Source of the DNA: Kocuria carniphila
Lineage (GTDB): Bacteria; Actinomycetota; Actinomycetes; Actinomycetales; Micrococcaceae
NCBI RefSeq assembly: GCF_004136555.1
Contig: NZ_NOIT01000003.1
Location: 173,346 to 237,345 of the forward strand
Direction: 5' to 3'
DNA length: 64,000 nt
Positions 42,032 to 54,292 of the stretch are shown in pieces. How positions within the stretch are numbered: position 1 is the stretch's first letter; each line of letters opens with the position of its first letter. The translations under genes were made by a program, and so were the position numbers. The notes under the pieces were generated by a model that saw nothing but the letters and a program-made list of their open reading frames with translations, searched no databases and was not told the origin of the DNA.

Positions 42032-44476
42032 ATGACTGCTATTTCCAAGACTTCGTTCCCCGCCGCCACCATCCTGGGCTACCCCCGGATCGGCCCCAAC
42101 CGAGAACTCAAGAAGGCCCTGGAGGCCTACTGGTCCAAGCCCGCGGAGAACCCGGCGCAGTCCGTTCTGGACACGCTCGCCCAGTTGCGTGAACGCACCG
42201 TTCGCCACCTCAACGACCTCGGTCTCGCCGACGCCGCCGCCATCCCCGCTGACACGTTCGCCGTGGACCAGACGCTGGACACCGCCCTGGCCCTGGGCGC
42301 GCTCCCGGCCAGGTTCCGCGCCGATGGTTTCCGTCCCGCAGCTCCCGACACCCCGCAGGGCATCGAACTGATCACCGCACTGTCCCGTGGAACCGATCAC
42401 CTGGAGCCGTTGGAGATGACCAAGTGGTTCGACACCAACTACCACTACTACGTTCCGGAGATCGGTCCGGACACCCCGCTGTCCGCGCACCCGGAGAGCC
42501 TGATCGAACGCTTCGTGACCGCCCGTGACACCACCGGGGCGATCACCCGCCCGGTGCTGGTTGGCCCCGTGACCCTATTGCTGCTGGCCCGCCCGGAAAC
42601 CACGGACGCTCCGGGCACCCAGCCGTTCGATCGTCTCAATGACGTGGTGGATCTCTACATCCAGTTGCTCACCGCGCTCAAGGATGCGGGCATTCCGTGG
42701 GTCGAGCTGGATGAGCACGCCCTGGCGGCAGAAGGCTGGGGCGTCCCTCGCGACACCATCATCGAGGCCCTGACCAAGGCTTATACCCGCCTCAGCTACC
42801 CGTCCGACCGCCCCGACCTTCTGGTCGCCGTGGGCTACGGGGATGCGGGTGAAGACGCTCAGCGGGCTCTGGCCACCACCGACATCGAGGCCCTGGCCAT
42901 CGATCTGGACCGCGGTGCTGAACCCGGGGTGGCCGCGCTCGAGGCGTGGGGCGAGCGCCCGCTCGTGGGCGGCGTCGTCGGCGGTCGTACGGTGTGGCGC
43001 ACCGATCTGGAGAAGGCCTCGGAAACCCTGGGCCGGTTCAAGGATGCCGCGCGCGGCCCCGTGACCGTGGGCACCGCGACCCCGTTGCTGCACGTCCCGC
43101 ACGATGTGGAGCGCGAGACCGCACTCGACCCGGACGTCAAGGAATGGGTGGCGTTCGCGGATCAGAAGGTCGCAGAGGTCGTCACGCTGTCCCGCGGGCT
43201 GACCGAGGGTTGGTCCGCCGTGGCCGCCGAGCTCGGCAAGGACGCGCAGATTCGTTCCCGCCGCGCCGCGCACCCGGCCACGAACCGCCAGGAAGTGCGC
43301 GCCCGCACCGCGGCCGTGCAGCAGCAGGACCGCGAGCGCGCCTCCGCAGACGAGCGCCGCTCCGCCCAGGCCCAGCGTTTGAACCTGCCGCCGCTGCCCA
43401 CCACAACCATTGGTTCGTTCCCTCAGACCCCCGGGATCCGCACCACGCGTGCCGATTTCCGCGCCGGGCGCATCGATCAGGCGCAGTACACCGAGAAGAT
43501 TCGCGCGGAGATCGCCCAGACCGTGCGCAAGCAGGAAGAGCTCGGCCTGGACGTGCTGGTGCACGGCGAGCCGGAGCGCAATGACATGGTGCAGTACTTC
43601 GCCGAGGGGCTGGACGGCTTTGTCACCACTCAGCACGGGTGGGTGCAGTCCTACGGTTCGCGCTGCACGCGTCCGTCCATCCTGTTCGGTGACGTCTCCC
43701 GCCCCGCCCCCATCACGGTGGATTGGACCGGTTACGCGGCGTCGCTGACGGACCGCCCGGTCAAGGGCATGCTGACCGGCCCGGTCACCATCCTGGCGTG
43801 GTCCTTCGTGCGCGACGACGCCCCGGCCCGCGAGGTCGCCGATCAGGTCGCCCTGGCCCTGCGTGATGAAATCACGGACCTCGAGGCCGCCGGAACCGCC
43901 GTCATCCAGGTGGACGAGCCCGCGCTGCGCGAGCTGTTGCCGCTCAAGCTGGCCGACCGGCCGGACTACCTGGACTGGTCCGTCGGCTCGTTCCGCCTGG
44001 CCACCGGTGGTGCGCAGACCGCAACCCAGATCCACACCCACCTGTGCTACTCCGAGTTCGAGACCGTGCTGGACGCGATCGACGGCCTGGACGCTGACGT
44101 CACCACACTGGAGGCCTCGCGCTCGGGTTCGGGCATCGTGGACGGCCTGGCCGCCGGCGACTTCCCGCGTGATGTGGGCCCCGGCGTGTGGGACATCCAC
44201 TCCCCGCGAGTGCCCACCTTCGACGAGGTCGCCCAGCGCGTGCGCCACGCCGCCCAGGAAATCGGTGCTGACCGCGTGTGGGTCAACCCGGACTGCGGCC
44301 TGAAGACCCGCGGCTGGCCCGAGACCGAGGCCGCCCTCGATCGTCTCGTGGCCGCCGCCGTCACCGTGCGTGCCGAGCTCGCCAACGACGACGCCGCGTC
44401 CGCACCCGCGGCTGCCGCTGCCGAACCCACCCCCGCCGAGACCCTCGCTCGCGCATCCGAAGGGAGCCTCCTGTGA
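42032..44476 (+). CDS. metE: Cobalamin-independent methionine synthase
   Basis: Transfers the methyl group of 5-methyl-THF-polyglutamate to homocysteine. Seen: N-terminal half with [22 protein letters not shown]-terminal catalytic barrel with [10 protein letters not shown], zinc ligands in [10 protein letters not shown] (His, Cys) and [12 protein letters not shown] (Cys), and [12 protein letters not shown] (Glu). 814 aa, about 50-60 longer than usual, partly an Ala/Glu/Pro-rich C-terminal tail. AGGAG before ATG. The last bases overlap the metY GTG. Confidence 0.94.
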   Translation: MTAISKTSFPAATILGYPRIGPNRELKKALEAYWSKPAENPAQSVLDTLAQLRERTVRHLNDLGLADAAAIPADTFAVDQTLDTALALGALPARFRADGFRPAAPDTPQGIELITALSRGTDHLEPLEMTKWFDTNYHYYVPEIGPDTPLSAHPESLIERFVTARDTTGAITRPVLVGPVTLLLLARPETTDAPGTQPFDRLNDVVDLYIQLLTALKDAGIPWVELDEHALAAEGWGVPRDTIIEALTKAYTRLSYPSDRPDLLVAVGYGDAGEDAQRALATTDIEALAIDLDRGAEPGVAALEAWGERPLVGGVVGGRTVWRTDLEKASETLGRFKDAARGPVTVGTATPLLHVPHDVERETALDPDVKEWVAFADQKVAEVVTLSRGLTEGWSAVAAELGKDAQIRSRRAAHPATNRQEVRARTAAVQQQDRERASADERRSAQAQRLNLPPLPTTTIGSFPQTPGIRTTRADFRAGRIDQAQYTEKIRAEIAQTVRKQEELGLDVLVHGEPERNDMVQYFAEGLDGFVTTQHGWVQSYGSRCTRPSILFGDVSRPAPITVDWTGYAASLTDRPVKGMLTGPVTILAWSFVRDDAPAREVADQVALALRDEITDLEAAGTAVIQVDEPALRELLPLKLADRPDYLDWSVGSFRLATGGAQTATQIHTHLCYSEFETVLDAIDGLDADVTTLEASRSGSGIVDGLAAGDFPRDVGPGVWDIHSPRVPTFDEVAQRVRHAAQEIGADRVWVNPDCGLKTRGWPETEAALDRLVAAAVTVRAELANDDAASAPAAAAAEPTPAETLARASEGSLL

Positions 44477-45843
44477 CCGAGCAGACCAAACCCGCACCCC
44501 TGGGGAGCCCAATCGTGGCGCCCATCCACCACAGTGCGGCGTACTCGTTCAACACCCTGGCCGACGCCCGCGCGGTTTTCGCGCAGCGCGCCGCCGGGTA
44601 CACGTACGCCCGCACCGGCAACCCGAACGTCACCGCCCTGGAAAGCGCGGTGACCAAGCTGGAACGTGCCGAGTGCGCCGTCGCCACCTCGTCCGGTCAG
44701 GCCGCGGTGACCCTGGCGTTGCTCGCGCTGACCGGGCCGGTCAACGGGCACGTTGTGGCGTCATCGCACCTGTACGGCGGCACCGTGGACCTGCTCACGG
44801 ACACCCTGGCCGAGACCGGGTTGACCGTGACGTTCGCCGATCCGCGGTATCCGGAGCAATGGGAAGCCGCGGTTACGCCGGAGACCCGGGTGTTCTTCCT
44901 GGAGTCGATTGCCAACCCGCTCGCTGACCTTCCCGAATTGGACGCGATTGCGGACATCGCTCACCGCAACGGCGCCGTGGTGATCGTGGACAACACGGTG
45001 GCCACGCCGCACCTGTTCACCCCGGGTGAGCACGGGGCTGATCTGGTGATCCACTCGGCCACCAAGTACCTGTCGGGTCACGGCGGCCCCCTGGGTGGCC
45101 TGTTGGTGGACACCGGCACCTTCGACCCGACCGAAGATCCGGAGCGGTGGCCCTGGCTCACTACCCCGCATCCCCGCTGGGGCAACCGCTCCCCCGTGGA
45201 GGTCTACGGCGCCGAGCGAGCGCTGCTGGGTGTGGCCCGCTGTAAGTACCTCAACGACCTGGGCCCGTGCATGACCGCCATTACCGCGCACGAGATCCTG
45301 CAGGGAATCTCCACGCTGGGAGTGCGTGTGGAACGGCAGTCGGCCACGGCGGCGTCGTTGGCGGCGACCCTCAACCGGCACCCGGCCGTGGCTCGCGTGC
45401 ACCACCCGCATTTCGGTGGCGCGCGGCAGGAAGAGCTCTACGACCAGGGTGGCTACCGAGGCACCGGCGGCGTGTTCTCGATCGACCTGAACGGCACGCC
45501 CGAGCAGGTCGAGCAGGTCGTGAACTCACTGCGTCTCATCAAGCTCGCCGCCAATATCGGTGACGTGCGCACCCTGGTGGCCCACCCGGCCAGCATGACG
45601 CACTGCCGCCTGACGCCCGAGCAGTTCGAGGCCAGCGGCATCACCGAACAGACCTTGCGGTTCACCGTGGGGCTCGAGGACGTCGCGGACATCACCGCGG
45701 ACCTGTTCCAGGCGCTGTCCGTGATTGCCGATGCCACCGAGCTGCCGTCCGAGGTGGAACCCGCTGCTGCCCCGCTAGATCCCCGCGCGGCCCACCGCGA
45801 CCCCATTTACCCGTCGAAGGATTCTTTCCATGACCGTCACTGA
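44473..45843 (+). CDS. metY: O-acetylhomoserine sulfhydrylase-type PLP enzyme (MetY/MetZ)
   Basis: Direct sulfhydrylation of acylhomoserine to homocysteine. Seen: PLP-dependent Cys/Met metabolism fold with [56 protein letters not shown] and [11 protein letters not shown] with the Schiff-base Lys, and the long form [10 protein letters not shown] typical of O-acetylhomoserine aminocarboxypropyltransferases. 456 aa from GTG 44473 (GTGA overlap with metE). A C-terminal tail of about 25 residues runs into metB, with 14 bases of overlap. Confidence 0.87.
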   Translation: MTEQTKPAPLGSPIVAPIHHSAAYSFNTLADARAVFAQRAAGYTYARTGNPNVTALESAVTKLERAECAVATSSGQAAVTLALLALTGPVNGHVVASSHLYGGTVDLLTDTLAETGLTVTFADPRYPEQWEAAVTPETRVFFLESIANPLADLPELDAIADIAHRNGAVVIVDNTVATPHLFTPGEHGADLVIHSATKYLSGHGGPLGGLLVDTGTFDPTEDPERWPWLTTPHPRWGNRSPVEVYGAERALLGVARCKYLNDLGPCMTAITAHEILQGISTLGVRVERQSATAASLAATLNRHPAVARVHHPHFGGARQEELYDQGGYRGTGGVFSIDLNGTPEQVEQVVNSLRLIKLAANIGDVRTLVAHPASMTHCRLTPEQFEASGITEQTLRFTVGLEDVADITADLFQALSVIADATELPSEVEPAAAPLDPRAAHRDPIYPSKDSFHDRH

Positions 45844-47020
45844 TTTCTCCCTCCCCGGCCTGGCCACGCGCGCCATTCACGCCGGTCAGGAACCCGACGC
45901 GACCACCGGCGCCGTGGTCCCCCCCATTTACCAGACCTCCACGTTCGTGCAGGACGGCGTCAATGAGTTCCGCACCGGCGGTTACGAGTACAGCCGCGGT
46001 TCCAACCCCACGCGCAGCGGCTTCGAGGAACAGCTCGCGGCTGTGGAGCTCGGTACCCGTGCGTTCGCGTTCGCCTCCGGAATGGCCGCCGAGGACGCGC
46101 TGCTGCGCGCCGTCCTCAAGCCCGGCGATCACATCGTGTTGGCCGCGGACGTCTACGGCGGCACGTTCCGCCTGGTCGATCAGGTGCTCTCCAAGTGGGG
46201 CGTGACGCACAGCTTTGTGCCGTCCGCTTCCGCCGACGACGCCGCCGCCACCGTTCGCGCCGGCGAGACCAAGGTGCTGTGGTTGGAGACGCCGTCCAAC
46301 CCTCTGCTTCGCATCGCGGACATCGCCGCATGGGCCCAGGTCGCCGACGCCGCCGGCGCACTTCTGGTGGTCGACAACACCTTTGCCTCCCCAGCCCTGC
46401 AGAACCCGCTGACCCTGGGTGCCCACGCTGTGGTGCATTCGACCACCAAGTACATCGGCGGCCACTCGGACGTGCTGGGTGGTGCCGTAGTGGTGGGCAA
46501 CACCGAGTGGAACGGTCAGCCGTTGAGCGAACTGATCGGGTTCCAACAGTTCGCTGGTGGCGCGGTGGCAGGCCCGTTCGACTCCTTCCTGGCCGCGCGC
46601 GGGTTGAAGACCCTGCCGTTGCGCATGGAGCGGCATTGCTCCAATGCACTTGAGATCGCCCGCTGGTTGCGTTCACGCGAGGACGTGGTGGAAGTTTTCT
46701 ACCCCGGGCTCGAGGAACACCCGGGGCACGACCTGGCCACGCTGACCCTGAACGGTGGCTACGGCGGGATCATCTCGTTCCGGCCCCGCGGTGGAGAGGC
46801 CGCGGCCCACGCGTTCGTGAAGTCCACCCGGCTGTACAACCTGTCCGTGAGCCTGGGTGGTGTGGAGTCACTGACTTGCGTGCCCCACAACATGACCCAC
46901 GGTTCCCGCGTGGGCACCCCGCACGAGGTCCCCAAGGATTTAGTGCGCCTGTCCGTGGGGATCGAGGACCTCCAGGATCATGTGGCAGACCTGGATCGCG
47001 CCCTGACGGCAACACACTAA
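45830..47020 (+). CDS. metB: Cystathionine gamma-synthase-type PLP enzyme
   Basis: Joins acylhomoserine and cysteine into cystathionine. Seen: LATRAIHAGQEPDATTGAVVPPIYQTSTF (A-I-H-A-G-Q, V-V-P-P-I-Y-Q-T-S-T-F), YEYSRGSNPTR, FASGMAAEDALL, VDNTFASPALQNP and HSTTKYIGGHSDVLGG with the PLP Lys, and GVESLTCVPHNMTH. 396 aa. Methionine gamma-lyase or cystathionine gamma-lyase are alternatives within the family; the operon with metF/metE/metY favours the biosynthetic role. AAGGA before ATG; terminator follows. Confidence 0.85.
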   Translation: MTVTDFSLPGLATRAIHAGQEPDATTGAVVPPIYQTSTFVQDGVNEFRTGGYEYSRGSNPTRSGFEEQLAAVELGTRAFAFASGMAAEDALLRAVLKPGDHIVLAADVYGGTFRLVDQVLSKWGVTHSFVPSASADDAAATVRAGETKVLWLETPSNPLLRIADIAAWAQVADAAGALLVVDNTFASPALQNPLTLGAHAVVHSTTKYIGGHSDVLGGAVVVGNTEWNGQPLSELIGFQQFAGGAVAGPFDSFLAARGLKTLPLRMERHCSNALEIARWLRSREDVVEVFYPGLEEHPGHDLATLTLNGGYGGIISFRPRGGEAAAHAFVKSTRLYNLSVSLGGVESLTCVPHNMTHGSRVGTPHEVPKDLVRLSVGIEDLQDHVADLDRALTATH

Positions 47021-47045
47021 TCAACCTTCTTCGGTTGATCCACCA

Positions 47046-47085
47046 TGGTGGCCGGACTTGCCCCTGAGTCCGGCCACCAGTGTTT
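47046..47085. terminator. Terminator after the met operon
   Basis: 13-bp perfect stem (47046-47058 with 47067-47079), 8-base loop, followed by GTGTTTA. Located between convergent metB and the VOC gene and can serve both. Confidence 0.82.
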
Positions 47086-47983
47086 AGTCGCCTCGCAGTT
47101 GGGCGATGTCGAGCTTTTTCATGGTCAGCATGCGTTCGAACGCCCCGGGCTGTTTCATGAGATCGTCGGTGTCCACCGGCACGACCTGCCAGCTCACTCC
47201 GAATTGATCCGTGCACCAGCCGCATTGCTCAGCCTCCGGCACTGCTGAGAGCGCCTCCCAGAACCGGTCGATCTCATCCTGGTCGGTGCAATTGACCATC
47301 AATGACACCCCGGGAGTGAAGCTGAAGTCCTGCGTCACACCGGAATCCATGGCCGAGAACCATTGGTCTTCCACCGTGAAGTCCGAATACATGACATTGC
47401 CGGGCAATGCAGGACCCGTCTGGTCCGCGTAGGGCACCAAAGCTCCGAGCTTGGCATCCCCGAATACCCCCGTGTAGTACTCAACGGCTTGCTTGGCATG
47501 GTTTTGCGCTTGTCCGCCGAACATCAAGGACGGTGTGATGAACGGCCGCGGTTCACCCTCGGGATTGGTGAGCATTAGTTGCCAGCTCACTCCGTAGCGG
47601 TCCTGCACCCAGCCGTAGTACTCGCTGAAGGGGTACGTGTCCAGGGGCATGAGCGCGGTGCCGCCCGGAGAGAGTCGGCTCCACACCCGTTGCAGCGTGG
47701 TCCTGGCGTTCTCGTCCCTGGACGGATCGAAGTTCAACAGGAAGGAAATGGCCGGGTTCGGCGTGAACTCATCGCCCGCATTGATCAGGAGTACCCGGTA
47801 CCCCTCTATTTCGAGAACTGCCGTGAGCAGTTCGCCCGCGAGGTCTTGCTGAAACTCCAGGAGTCCTTCCGTCGGATAGTTGGCCGAATCAACCATGTGC
47901 GTGTTGGGCAGGGCGTGCTCGTAGAATTCGGCACCTTCCGCTGCGTTGCCCTGGAACCAGACGTTGGGCACGATCTTTTGCAT
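47084..47983 (-). CDS. Two-domain VOC/PhnB-like (3-demethylubiquinone-methyltransferase-like) protein
   Basis: Vicinal-oxygen-chelate fold protein of unknown substrate. Seen: two repeats, each with an N/W-F-x-G-N/Q opening and a FGVSWQ-type close: IVPNVWFQGNAAEGAEFYE...YGVSWQLMLTNPEG (residues about 3-145) and PSLMFGGQAQNHAKQAVEYY...CGWCTDQFGVSWQVVP (about 150-280). 299 aa from ATG 47983, preceded by GAGGAGG; an extended start would begin within the GC-rich spacer. No partner genes nearby. Confidence 0.8.
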   Translation of the reverse strand: MQKIVPNVWFQGNAAEGAEFYEHALPNTHMVDSANYPTEGLLEFQQDLAGELLTAVLEIEGYRVLLINAGDEFTPNPAISFLLNFDPSRDENARTTLQRVWSRLSPGGTALMPLDTYPFSEYYGWVQDRYGVSWQLMLTNPEGEPRPFITPSLMFGGQAQNHAKQAVEYYTGVFGDAKLGALVPYADQTGPALPGNVMYSDFTVEDQWFSAMDSGVTQDFSFTPGVSLMVNCTDQDEIDRFWEALSAVPEAEQCGWCTDQFGVSWQVVPVDTDDLMKQPGAFERMLTMKKLDIAQLRGD

Positions 47984-48110
47984 GGGATCCTCCTCGGCCG
48001 ATTCTGGAGCCGGTTGACCAGCAGGGATCAACGGCGCTGGGTCCAGTATCGGCCCGCCCGGCAGGGCTGGCAATGATCGAGCGGCCCCTTTTCACGGATG
48101 CGGACCCGGG

Positions 48111-48140
48111 CGGCCCGCCCCCATTCCGCGGGGCGGGCCG
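48111..48140 (-). terminator. GC-rich hairpin after the stress-type SDR gene
   Basis: 11-bp stem CGGCCCGCCCC (48111-48121) with GGGGCGGGCCG (48130-48140), 8-base loop, 16 bases past the SDR stop. No clear T-run, so a moderate call. Confidence 0.55.
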
Positions 48141-48155
48141 GCTCAAGCACAACGG

Positions 48156-49094
48156 TTACGGAGTGGGCATGCCGCCGTTGACGTTGAGGGTCTCCCCCAG
48201 GACGTAGCTGGACTCCGAGGAGGCCAAGAACACATAGGCCGGCGCGAGTTCGGCGGGCTGTCCGGCACGGCCCAGCGGAGTGGACTGGCCGAATTCCGGC
48301 AGTGACTCCTTCGGCTGACCGTCGCTGACCTGCAGCGGCGTCCAAATGGGGCCGGGGGCCACCGCATTGACGCGGATCCCCTTGGGCGCGAGCTGCTGGG
48401 CCAAGCCCTTGGTGAAGTTGTTGATCGCCGCCTTCGTCGAAGCGTAATCCAACAGGATGGGCGCCGGTTGGTAGGCTTCGACCGACGTGGTGTTGATGAT
48501 GGACGAGCCCGCTGGAAGGTGCTGGAGCGCGGCTTTCGTGACGCGGAACATCGCAATGATATTGACCGTGAAGGTGTCCGTCAGCTGCTCGTCGCTCAGC
48601 TCCTCGAGGCTCTCCGAGAAAATCTGTCGACCGGCGTTATTGACCAGGATGTCCAGTCCGCCCAGCTCGTTGACGGCGTTCTCCACAACCGTCGTGCAGA
48701 ACGCCTTGTCCGAGAGATCACCCGGGATCAGCGCGGCCTTGCGGCCGGCCTTCTCAATGACAGCCTTGACGACTTGCGCGTCCGGCTCTTCGTCCGGCAG
48801 GTAATTGAGAGCGATGTCGGCCCCCTCCTTGGCGAACGCGATGGCAACGGCCGCACCGATTCCGGAGTCCGCACCCGTGATCAGCGCCTTGCGCCCCTCC
48901 AGGCGACCCGTGCCGCGATAGGATTCTTCTCCGCGGTCGGTCTTGGGTTCGAGCTCAACATCCAGGCCCGGCTCGGGCTGGTGTTGCTCGGGCGGCTGGA
49001 TGGTCGGGTAGCGCGTCACCGGATTCTGGAAGGTCAACTGGTCCGTTGTCTCGTGGTTCGCATTCTGGTGTGCCTCATGGCTGGTGTCGGTCAT
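48156..49094 (-). CDS. SDR-family oxidoreductase, YhdF/YghA (general-stress) type
   Basis: NAD(P)-dependent reductase of the glucose-dehydrogenase-like stress group; substrate unknown. Seen: ~55-residue hydrophilic N-terminal extension (NPVTRYPTIQPPEQHQPEPG) diagnostic of this subgroup, ALITGADSGIGAAVAIAFAKEGAD, NYLPDEEPDA, NNAGRQ, catalytic LLDYASTKAAI, and C-terminal GETLNVNGGMPTP. 312 aa from ATG 49094 with GGAAGGAG. Promoter region 49110-49145 contains an AT-rich stretch. Confidence 0.9.
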   Translation of the reverse strand: MTDTSHEAHQNANHETTDQLTFQNPVTRYPTIQPPEQHQPEPGLDVELEPKTDRGEESYRGTGRLEGRKALITGADSGIGAAVAIAFAKEGADIALNYLPDEEPDAQVVKAVIEKAGRKAALIPGDLSDKAFCTTVVENAVNELGGLDILVNNAGRQIFSESLEELSDEQLTDTFTVNIIAMFRVTKAALQHLPAGSSIINTTSVEAYQPAPILLDYASTKAAINNFTKGLAQQLAPKGIRVNAVAPGPIWTPLQVSDGQPKESLPEFGQSTPLGRAGQPAELAPAYVFLASSESSYVLGETLNVNGGMPTP

Positions 49095-49272
49095 GTCCGA
49101 CTCCTTCCTCGTGGTGGGATAATATTGTAAGCCTACTGATTTTTCCGTGGATCGGGCAGGGGGTGTGATCCGGAACGTGCGCGATACAGGTGGCCGGCGC
49201 CCGCGGTGTCGCGCCTCCCCTTTGGACGCCGAGGACCCCGCTCGAAGCCCCGACCGAAACGAGGACCACCCC

Positions 49273-49728
49273 ATGGACCACCCCACGCACACCCGAACCG
49301 CCCTGGTGGTGGGTGCCAGTGGCATCGCCGGCTCCGCCCTGACCGACCAGCTAACCCGTGCCAACGGCTGGGAAGTGCTGGCCCTGTCCCGGACCGCAGT
49401 ACCCGGCAGCAGCGCCCGGCACATCAGCGCGGACCTGCGATCCCAGGACAGCCTCTCCCAGGCCCTGGCCGGGGAGCGCCCCACCCACGTGTTCTTCACC
49501 GCGTGGTCGCGGCAGGACACCGAGGATGAAAACATCCGGGTCAACGCCGGGATGTTGCGCAACTTGCTCACCGCCCTGGGCCACGCGCCGGTGGAGCACG
49601 TGGCACTGATGACCGGGTTGAAGCATTACCTGGGCCCCTTCGAGGCCTACGGTAAGAGTGAGATGCCCGATACCCCCTTCCTGGAGAGCGAACCGCGCCT
49701 GCCCGTGGCCAACTTCTATATCCATTAG
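49273..49728 (+). pseudogene. Truncated NAD(P)-binding SDR (PRISE/progesterone-5-beta-reductase-like)
   Basis: N-terminal part of a normally ~350-aa reductase. Seen: TALVVGASGIAGSALTDQL cofactor fold and the family hallmark MTGLKHYLGPFEAYGKSEM followed by DTPFLESEPRLPVANFY, after which family members continue into a Y-x-Q-E-D segment; here the frame ends as IH-stop after 151 aa. No matching C-terminal coding was found in the next 90 bases before lacI. ATG at 49273 has GAGGA upstream. The break marks the left edge of the lac/gal island. Confidence 0.75.
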
Positions 49729-49817
49729 GGGCATGTAAGGCATCCCGCGCATTAGCTTTGGCACCAGTGCCATTCGGGCGGCGGTCGCCAGGAGGCCGGG
49801 CTCGGCGGTGGGCACGA

Positions 49818-50816
49818 CTAGAGGACTGGCGCCGCCGTGCTGGCCCGCACAGACAATTCAGGGGTACTGAGCGTCTGCCCGGCCGGTGCGGACTGCCCTT
49901 CGATCTGCCGACGAAGAACATCGACCAGACGCTCCCCCACTTCAGTGAACCCCTGGTGCACGCTGGTCAGCGGCGGCCATAGGTATTCGGCCAAGACGTC
50001 GTCGAACCCGACCACTGAAATCTCGTCCGGCACCTGACGACCCCGCTCATGCAGAGCGCGCAACAGACCCGCGGCCATCTCGTCGTTGGCGCAGAACACC
50101 GCAGTGGCCTGCGGGTCCTCGGCCAGCGCGGTGCCAGCTCGGTAGCCGGAGGCCGGCGTCCAGTCTCCAGAATACGGTGCAGGCACGGCCGCCCCCCGCC
50201 GAAGCAGTGCCTGCCGCCAACCGCTCTCGCGCAGCTGCGACTGCACCGAATCCTGCGGACCGGAGACGAAGTGCACTGTGGCGTGCCCCAGCCCCAGCAG
50301 GTGCTCGACGGCCAGCACAGCCCCTCCAACCTGGTCGATGCCCAAAGTGGGGTGTGAAAGCGCCCTGGAGTCTGCGATAACCACGGGTGTGTGCGGAGGC
50401 ACCACCAGCTGCTCAATCTGTTCTGCTTCCATCCCCAGCACCACGAGACCGGCCACGTCCTGACGCAGCTGGTTCAGGGCCGTGTTCAGGTCCTCCACCC
50501 CGCCAGACCGTGAGTGAGCCAAAGAGACCGCGTAGCCACTTGCGTGCGCAGCGGTGGCAATGGCCTCTGCTGTGTGAGCCTCACCCGTCCGTGCCATGTG
50601 GTGAGCCACCAGTCCGATGACGTCCGAGCGCCCCGATCGAAGAGACCGTGCAGCAGCATTGGGGCGGTACCCGATTTTCTCCATGGCATCGAGCACGCGC
50701 TGCTTTGTCTCCGGCTTGACGTTCTGAGCCCCGTTGGCCACACGGGACACTGTCTGAGCCGAAACCCCTGACAGCGCCGCGACATCGCGGGCCGTGGCCC
50801 TCTGCGCCCATTCCAC
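49818..50816 (-). CDS. LacI-family repressor of the lac/gal island
   Basis: Probable galactoside-responsive repressor of lacZ and galTKM. Seen: N-terminal helix-turn-helix ATARDVAALSGVSAQTVSRVANG with hinge helix NAAARSLRSGRSDVIGLVAHH, then a periplasmic-binding-protein-like sensor with TPVVIADSR, GIDQVGGAVLAVEHLLGLGH, CANDEMAAGLLRAL and VVGFDDVLAEYLWPPLTSVHQ. Start set at GTG 50816 (332 aa), upstream AGGCGAGG; a longer form from TTG 50873 (351 aa) is possible. A 16-bp tandem duplication upstream disturbs the original ATG frame. Divergent from lacZ. Confidence 0.88.
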   Translation of the reverse strand: MEWAQRATARDVAALSGVSAQTVSRVANGAQNVKPETKQRVLDAMEKIGYRPNAAARSLRSGRSDVIGLVAHHMARTGEAHTAEAIATAAHASGYAVSLAHSRSGGVEDLNTALNQLRQDVAGLVVLGMEAEQIEQLVVPPHTPVVIADSRALSHPTLGIDQVGGAVLAVEHLLGLGHATVHFVSGPQDSVQSQLRESGWRQALLRRGAAVPAPYSGDWTPASGYRAGTALAEDPQATAVFCANDEMAAGLLRALHERGRQVPDEISVVGFDDVLAEYLWPPLTSVHQGFTEVGERLVDVLRRQIEGQSAPAGQTLSTPELSVRASTAAPVL

Positions 50817-50855
50817 GCCGCCTCGCCTGCTCTGCGGAGAGCGGGATTTCCCTGT

Positions 50856-50887
50856 AACCACGTCGCTCCTCAACCACGTCGCTCCTC
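50856..50887. repeat. 16-bp tandem duplication at the 5' end of lacI
   Basis: Two head-to-tail copies of a 16-mer (minus strand GAGGAGCGACGTGGTT) at 50856-50871 and 50872-50887. Because 16 is not a multiple of three, the ATG at 50889 is thrown out of the lacI frame. Confidence 0.85.
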
Positions 50888-51000
50888 ATCTCCGGGCACC
50901 TTAGTTCCGAGCTTACAGCCACGCCCGGCGTCGACGCCCCTACTGTACGTCTCGCCGCTGACAGCCTTCCCCTCTTCAGCCAGCACGAAGCGAGACGCTT

Positions 51001-51016
51001 ATGGTGACGTCACCAT
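51001..51016. promoter_or_regulatory. Perfect CG-centred palindrome, candidate LacI operator
   Basis: ATGGTGACGTCACCAT is a perfect 16-bp palindrome with a central CG, the usual form of LacI-family operators, in the divergent lacI-lacZ region 175 bases before lacZ and just upstream of a TTGACA element. Confidence 0.6.
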
Positions 51017-51034
51017 TTTGATCTCCCAAAATCC

Positions 51035-51060
51035 TTGACACACCTCACAATGGATAGGAT
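51035..51060 (+). promoter_or_regulatory. Candidate lacZ promoter
   Basis: TTGACA at 51035-51040 and TAGGAT at 51055-51060; the 14-base spacer is shorter than ideal. The flanking palindromes support this as the controlled promoter. Confidence 0.4.
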
Positions 51061-51072
51061 CATCAGGTTTAC

Positions 51073-54257
<3,185 letters not shown>

Positions 54258-54292
54258 CTGCTCGTCCGCACGAGATACGACGAGGTGCAGCT

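Noticed and set aside
42575..44512. Long minus-strand open frame opposite metE
   Set aside because: Antisense shadow of a high-GC gene; it shows no domain motif, and the plus-strand frame has full MetE signatures.
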